Assembly: GCF_900107745.1 (NCBI RefSeq)
Contig: NZ_FNRO01000012.1
Span: 1-64,000, forward strand
Direction of reading: 5' to 3'
Source: Variovorax sp. YR216
Lineage (GTDB): Bacteria > Pseudomonadota > Gammaproteobacteria > Burkholderiales > Burkholderiaceae_C
DNA: 64,000 nucleotides
Shown here: positions 60,626 through 64,000 of the stretch, piece after piece
How positions within the stretch are numbered: position 1 is the first letter of the stretch
Layout of the letters: each line of letters starts with the position of its first letter
Program-made: the position numbers and the translations under genes
Notes under the pieces: model-generated
Seen by the model: the letters and a program-made list of their open reading frames with translations, nothing else
Databases searched by the model: none
What the model was told of the DNA's origin: nothing

Positions 60626-61795
60626 ATGACCATCAAACGCAAGGCCTGCATCGCAGGCGCCTACGAACACCCGACACGCAGGGCCCCCGACAAGACCGTC
60701 GCGCAGTTGCACGCCGAATGCGCGCGCGGCGCGCTGGCGGACGCCGGGCTCACCCTGCAGGACGTCGACGGCTATTTCTGCGCCGGCGACGCGCCCGGCC
60801 TGGGTGCCAACAACATGGCCGACTACCTGGGCCTGACACGGCTGCGCCATGTCGACACGACCGACACCGGCGGATCGGCCTACCTGATCCACGTGTCGCA
60901 CGCTGCGCAGGCGATCGCCGCCGGCAAATGCGATGTCGCGCTGGTGACCCTGGCGGGTCGCCCGCGCAGCGAAGGATCGAGCGGCGTCGCGCCCCGGCTC
61001 GTCACGGCCAACACGCCGGACGTGCCCTGGGAGATGCCCTACAGCCCCGTCACGGTCAACATGTACGCGTTGGCCGCCGCCCGGCACATGCACGAATACG
61101 GCACCACCAGCGAGCAGCTCGCCTGGATCAAGGTGGCGGCCGCCGCCCATGCGCAGCACAACCCGAACGCGATGCTGCGCGAGCCGGTGACCGTGGAGGA
61201 AGTGCTGGCCTCACCGATGATTTCCGATCCGCTGCACAAGCTGGATTGCTGCGTGGTGAGCGACGGCGGCGGCGCACTGGTGGTGGTGCGGCCCGAGATC
61301 GCCGCACGTCTGAAGCGCCCGGTGATCAATATCCTCGGCGCAGGCGAAACCATCAAGGGCCAGCTCGGCGGCCAGGTCGACCTGACCTGGTCGGGCGCTG
61401 CGATCTCCGGCCCGATCGCGTTCAAGGAAGCGGGCGTGAGCCCGGCCGACATCCAGTACGCATCCATCTACGACAGCTTCACCATCACCGTGCTGATGCA
61501 GCTGGAAGACCTCGGCTTCTGCAAGAAGGGCGAGGGCGGCCGCTTCGTGGCCGACGGCAACCTGATCTCGGGCGTCGGCAAGCTGCCTTTCAACACGGAC
61601 GGTGGCGGCCTGTGCAACAACCATCCGGCCAACCGCGGCGGCATCACGAAGGTGATCGAAGCCGTGCGCCAGTTGCGCGGGGAAGCGCACCCGAAGGTCC
61701 AGGTGCCCGGCTGCACCCTGGCTCTGGCCCAGGGCACAGGCGGGTTGCTCGGCTCGCGCCACGGCAGCGCCACCCTGATCATGGAAAGGCAATAA
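60626..61795 (+). CDS. Thiolase-like protein without nucleophilic cysteine (Ltp2/SCP2-type)
   Basis: 389 residues, lipid-transfer/SCP2-thiolase branch. The nucleophile position is Gly83 (DTTDTGGSAYLIHV, counted from AAQAIAAG). The conserved tyrosine is Tyr282 in ASIYDSFTITVLMQL, and the C-terminal glycine motif reads PFNTDGGGLCNNHPANRGG. Three bp separate it from its DUF35 partner, and a crotonase follows. Predicted retro-aldolase-like acyl-CoA C-C lyase, fourth pair in the window. The operon lies opposite the SDR/crotonase/MaoC operon, so the two could supply successive steps of one side-chain degradation cycle. Confidence 0.83.
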   Translation: MTIKRKACIAGAYEHPTRRAPDKTVAQLHAECARGALADAGLTLQDVDGYFCAGDAPGLGANNMADYLGLTRLRHVDTTDTGGSAYLIHVSHAAQAIAAGKCDVALVTLAGRPRSEGSSGVAPRLVTANTPDVPWEMPYSPVTVNMYALAAARHMHEYGTTSEQLAWIKVAAAAHAQHNPNAMLREPVTVEEVLASPMISDPLHKLDCCVVSDGGGALVVVRPEIAARLKRPVINILGAGETIKGQLGGQVDLTWSGAAISGPIAFKEAGVSPADIQYASIYDSFTITVLMQLEDLGFCKKGEGGRFVADGNLISGVGKLPFNTDGGGLCNNHPANRGGITKVIEAVRQLRGEAHPKVQVPGCTLALAQGTGGLLGSRHGSATLIMERQ

Positions 61796-61798
61796 GCG

Positions 61799-62197
61799 AT
61801 GACCACTCAATACACCGACCGCCCACTGGCAGCCGTGACTGTCGACGCCGCCACCGAGCATTTCTGGGCAAAGGCCAAGGAAGGCCTTCTGTGCACCCGG
61901 CGCTGTACCAGCTGCGGCAAGGTCCACTGGTATCCGCGCGCACTCTGCCCCTTCTGCTTGGGCGACACCGAGTGGTGCAGCCTCTCTGGACTGGGCACGA
62001 TCTACAGCGTGAGCGTCACGCGCCGTGCCGGGCCCATTCCGTTTGCGATCGCCTACGTCACGCTCGATGAGGGCATCACGATGCTGACCAACATCGTCGA
62101 CTGCGATCTCGACGATCTGAAGATCGGCCAACGGGTCGAGGTCACGTTCAAGCCTGCAGAGGGCGGCGCGATGGTCCCGATGTTCAAGCCGGCCTGA
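61799..62197 (+). CDS. DUF35 OB-fold protein with zinc ribbon (thiolase partner)
   Basis: 132 residues. Zinc ribbon with Cys36-x2-Cys39 and Cys50-x2-Cys53 (RRCTSCGKV, ALCPFCLGD), followed by the OB fold from GTIYSVSVTRRAG. Partner of the thiolase-like protein encoded 3 bp upstream. Complete and typical, in contrast to the cysteine-free DUF35 at 30299-30694. Confidence 0.9.
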   Translation: MTTQYTDRPLAAVTVDAATEHFWAKAKEGLLCTRRCTSCGKVHWYPRALCPFCLGDTEWCSLSGLGTIYSVSVTRRAGPIPFAIAYVTLDEGITMLTNIVDCDLDDLKIGQRVEVTFKPAEGGAMVPMFKPA

Positions 62198-62208
62198 GCA
62201 CAGCACAG

Positions 62209-63006
62209 ATGGAGACGCTCGACTTCTCGGTGGAGAACGCGGTCGGCTGGATTCGCCTCACCCGCCCGGAGATCCACAACCCGCTGGACGTACCGCTGCG
62301 CACCGACCTCATGGCCGTGCTGGAGCAGGTGCGCAACGACCCTGCCGTGCGCGCGCTTGTCCTCACCGGCGGCGCGAGCGCCTTCTGCGCCGGCGGCAAC
62401 CTCCATGCGCTGCAGGAGCACGCGCATGCGGGCCCCGCCTACTGGCAGCGGCGCATCAACGCCGGGCTTCGCCTCACCGACGATCTGCTGAACGTGGGCT
62501 GCCCCCTGATCGCCGCGATCGACGGTCCCGCGATCGGTGCCGGCTTCGCGCTTGCGCTGTGCGCGGACATGATCATCGCCAGCCCGCGCGTGAAGTTCGC
62601 CATGGCCCACTTGCGGCTGGGCCTGGTGCCGGACCTCGGCGCGCTCTATCTCCTGCCGCGCGTCGTGGGACTGCAGCGCGCAAAGGAGCTGGTGTTTTCC
62701 ACCCGGGACGTTGGCGTCGAGGAAGCCCGCGAACTCGGCATCGTGATGGAAGTGCACGAGAGCGAAGCCCTCGAAGCGCGTGCGCGCGAAATGGCCGAGC
62801 GCATGGCCCAGGCCGCGCCGACCGCGGTGGCACTCGCCAAGGCGATGCTGAATGCCTCGCTCGACAGCGACAGGCAGAGCGCCTTCGCACTGGAAGCCGC
62901 GAGCCAGGCCGCTGCCTTCGCGGCGCCGGAGCCGGCCGCGCAGGTCGAGGCGATTCTCGGAAAGCGACGCCCGACCTTCGGCGGCCTGAAGTCCGCCCGC
63001 AACTGA
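62209..63006 (+). CDS. Enoyl-CoA hydratase/isomerase family protein
   Basis: 265 residues, crotonase fold: GWIRLTRPEIHNPLDVPL, AFCAGGNLHAL (oxyanion hole), AIDGPAIGAGFALALCADMIIASPRVKFAMAHLRLGLVPDLGALYLLPRVVGLQRAKELVF. Sister of the crotonase at 58976-59773; both carry the LGLVPD segment in place of the first or second Glu, as in isomerases. Third gene of the thiolase-like/DUF35 operon. Its stop is part of a near-palindrome with the convergent TIM-barrel gene. Confidence 0.9.
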   Translation: METLDFSVENAVGWIRLTRPEIHNPLDVPLRTDLMAVLEQVRNDPAVRALVLTGGASAFCAGGNLHALQEHAHAGPAYWQRRINAGLRLTDDLLNVGCPLIAAIDGPAIGAGFALALCADMIIASPRVKFAMAHLRLGLVPDLGALYLLPRVVGLQRAKELVFSTRDVGVEEARELGIVMEVHESEALEARAREMAERMAQAAPTAVALAKAMLNASLDSDRQSAFALEAASQAAAFAAPEPAAQVEAILGKRRPTFGGLKSARN

Positions 63007-63016
63007 GGCGCTTCAG
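63003..63016. repeat. Near-palindrome joining convergent stop codons
   Basis: CTGAGGCGCTTCAG contains the TGA of the crotonase and, on the other strand, the TGA of the TIM-barrel gene. One mismatch from the perfect palindrome at 36170-36183. Confidence 0.35.
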
Positions 63017-63849
63017 CCGAAGTGCGACGCGAAGAAGGCCGCGGCCTTCTCCGCTGCGCGCCGAGCGCGCTCGGCGGCCGGGAGCGCAGCGTCGGCGACG
63101 ACGGGCGTTTCCAGTTCGATCTCCGCGTCCGGCGACAAGGCCGCGACGAGCCCCTTCAGGTCAAGGCCGCCATCCCCCAAGTACATGCGACCCGACATCG
63201 CTTCGTCGAAGAGAGTCGTGTCCGGTGCACGCACCGCCGGTGCGTCGCACAGTTGCGTGAGGTAGATCGATCGGGGGTCGAGCGCACGCACCTCGGCAAC
63301 GTCCGCGCCTGAGCGCGCGAGATGGAGCGAGTCGATCAGCAGGCCCACGTTGCGGGCGTCGCTGTCCGCGATCACGCGCTGGGCGTCGCCGATCGTCTTG
63401 AGCGCGCTCATTGGCATGAACTCGAGTGCGATGCGCACACCGGCATCGGCTGCAGCGCGCGCGTAGCCGCGCAGCAGCTTCGACACGCGCGCCAGGTCGG
63501 GCTCGAAGCATCCCTGCAAGATCAGCGGTGCACCGGTGCGGTGCGCGGCTTCCACATTCGCGAGCAGGTGCGACAGGCTGGTCTTCTCCGAGATGTAGTA
63601 GCCAGAGATGCTGGAGATGCGGATCGACAGCGCTTCGGCCCGCGCACGCACCCGTTCCAGACCATCGCCCTCGGCATCTGGCTGCGGCCATGGATCACCG
63701 GGATGGCGACCGCTGATGCGCAAGCCCACGGCGCCGAAGCCGGCGTTGGCGGCCGCGGAGAGCACATCCAGCGGCGCCGCATTGGCACCGAGCGAGAGAA
63801 AGCCGAGTGTGAGCGCGCGGACTTCGCGATGCCGAGGATTGCTGCTCAT
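63013..63849 (-). CDS. Sugar phosphate isomerase/epimerase-type TIM-barrel protein
   Basis: 278 residues from ATG 63849, which overlaps the stop of the preceding gene (ATGA). AP-endonuclease-2/xylose-isomerase-like barrel: LTLGFLSLGANAAPLDVLSAAANAGFGAVGLRISG at the N-terminus, then IRISSISGYYI, GVRIALEFMPMSALKTIGDAQRVI with a metal-binding Glu, VGLLIDSLHLARSG with Asp and His, and IYLTQLCDAP. The metal ligands of the family are present. It isomerises or epimerises a small polyol or hydroxy acid, or cleaves a ring; substrate unknown. Convergent with the crotonase. Confidence 0.85.
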   Translation of the reverse strand: MSSNPRHREVRALTLGFLSLGANAAPLDVLSAAANAGFGAVGLRISGRHPGDPWPQPDAEGDGLERVRARAEALSIRISSISGYYISEKTSLSHLLANVEAAHRTGAPLILQGCFEPDLARVSKLLRGYARAAADAGVRIALEFMPMSALKTIGDAQRVIADSDARNVGLLIDSLHLARSGADVAEVRALDPRSIYLTQLCDAPAVRAPDTTLFDEAMSGRMYLGDGGLDLKGLVAALSPDAEIELETPVVADAALPAAERARRAAEKAAAFFASHFG

Positions 63850-64000
63850 GCAGGCAATACCTCGCTGGCCTGCAGTTCGCGCAGGCGCTGCACCAGCGTC
63901 GCATCGGTCTCGATGCAGTCGTGGAAGCCAGCGCGTCGGATCTTCGCTGTCGCCAGCACGATGTCGTGTGACTGGCGCAGCATGTAGTCCATCCATCGCC
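63846..64000 (-). CDS. C-terminal end of a gene cut by the window edge (unidentified)
   Basis: About 51 codons of the 3' end are visible (MLRQSHDIVLATAKIRRAGF, DCIETDATLVQRLRELQAS), ending in TGA that overlaps the ATG of the TIM-barrel gene. Too short to identify with certainty; the C-terminus is reminiscent of NAD(P)-binding oxidoreductases of the extended SDR type, but this is a guess. The 5' part lies outside. Confidence 0.5.
   Translation of the reverse strand, partial: RWMDYMLRQSHDIVLATAKIRRAGFHDCIETDATLVQRLRELQASEVLPA

Overview
The window is one dense, high-GC (roughly two-thirds G+C) stretch that looks chromosomal and, by inference, from a Burkholderiales bacterium (Variovorax / Bordetella / Cupriavidus type). 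The signs are seven intact and one broken Bug-type solute receptor, a KfrA-type protein, short ATGA-coupled operons and almost no non-coding DNA. It opens with the 3' end of etfA, then a KfrA-like coiled-coil DNA-binding gene and one IS5-type insertion sequence with terminal inverted repeats. From about 3.4 kb to the right end everything reads as one catabolic accessory region built of CoA-ester chemistry.

Layout. 3.4-9.3 kb: flavin reductase-FCD fusion, KstD-like flavoprotein and NIPSNAP on the minus strand; thiolase-like protein, DUF35 partner, NIPSNAP and GntR on the plus strand. 9.3-14 kb: amidohydrolase, cupin, EthD, flavoprotein, then a GntR regulator. 14-20 kb: an unknown internally duplicated protein, an alpha-methylacyl-CoA racemase, two convergent MFS carriers, and a second thiolase/DUF35 pair. 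20-27.7 kb: two SDRs, GntR, Bug receptor with acyl-CoA synthetase, and an 850-residue double CoA-transferase. 27.7-32.6 kb: Bug, SnoaL, Bug, DUF35, thiolase and nitroreductase. 32.7-42.1 kb: Bug, DUF2889, CoA-transferase, SnoaL, second racemase, Bug, second KstD-like flavoprotein, EthD and quinone oxidoreductase. 42.1-51.8 kb: GntR and a nine-gene plus-strand operon (two acyl-CoA dehydrogenase subunits, synthetase, crotonase, Bug, nitronate monooxygenase-like, acyl-CoA kinase with DUF6285 partner, broken Bug). 51.8-56.3 kb: a minus-strand operon scarred by deletions. 56.4-64 kb: Bug, a tyrosine-phosphatase/MaoC/crotonase/SDR operon, the fourth thiolase/DUF35 pair with a crotonase, and a TIM-barrel protein.

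How it fits together. Seen directly: every one of the twelve divergent gene junctions from 6.4 to 60.6 kb carries an 11-bp site TGGT-N3-ACCA (or a one-mismatch version), usually inside or touching a recognisable promoter; one minus-strand operon has a tandem pair. FadR-subfamily GntR proteins are known to bind TGGT-N3-ACCA-type palindromes, and four such regulators are encoded here. I infer one coordinated regulon. The enzymes suggest uptake (Bug, MFS), CoA activation (two synthetases, five CoA-transferase-family genes), epimerisation of 2-methyl-branched acyl-CoAs (two racemases), dehydrogenation (two ACAD subunits, three KstD/fumarate-reductase-like flavoproteins), hydration, and C-C cleavage by four Cys-less thiolase/DUF35 pairs resembling the steroid side-chain retro-aldolase Ltp2-ChsH2. 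A branched or alicyclic carboxylic acid (isoprenoid- or steroid-like) is a reasonable guess for the substrate, but no ring-cleaving dioxygenase is present and the substrate cannot be named from the sequence.
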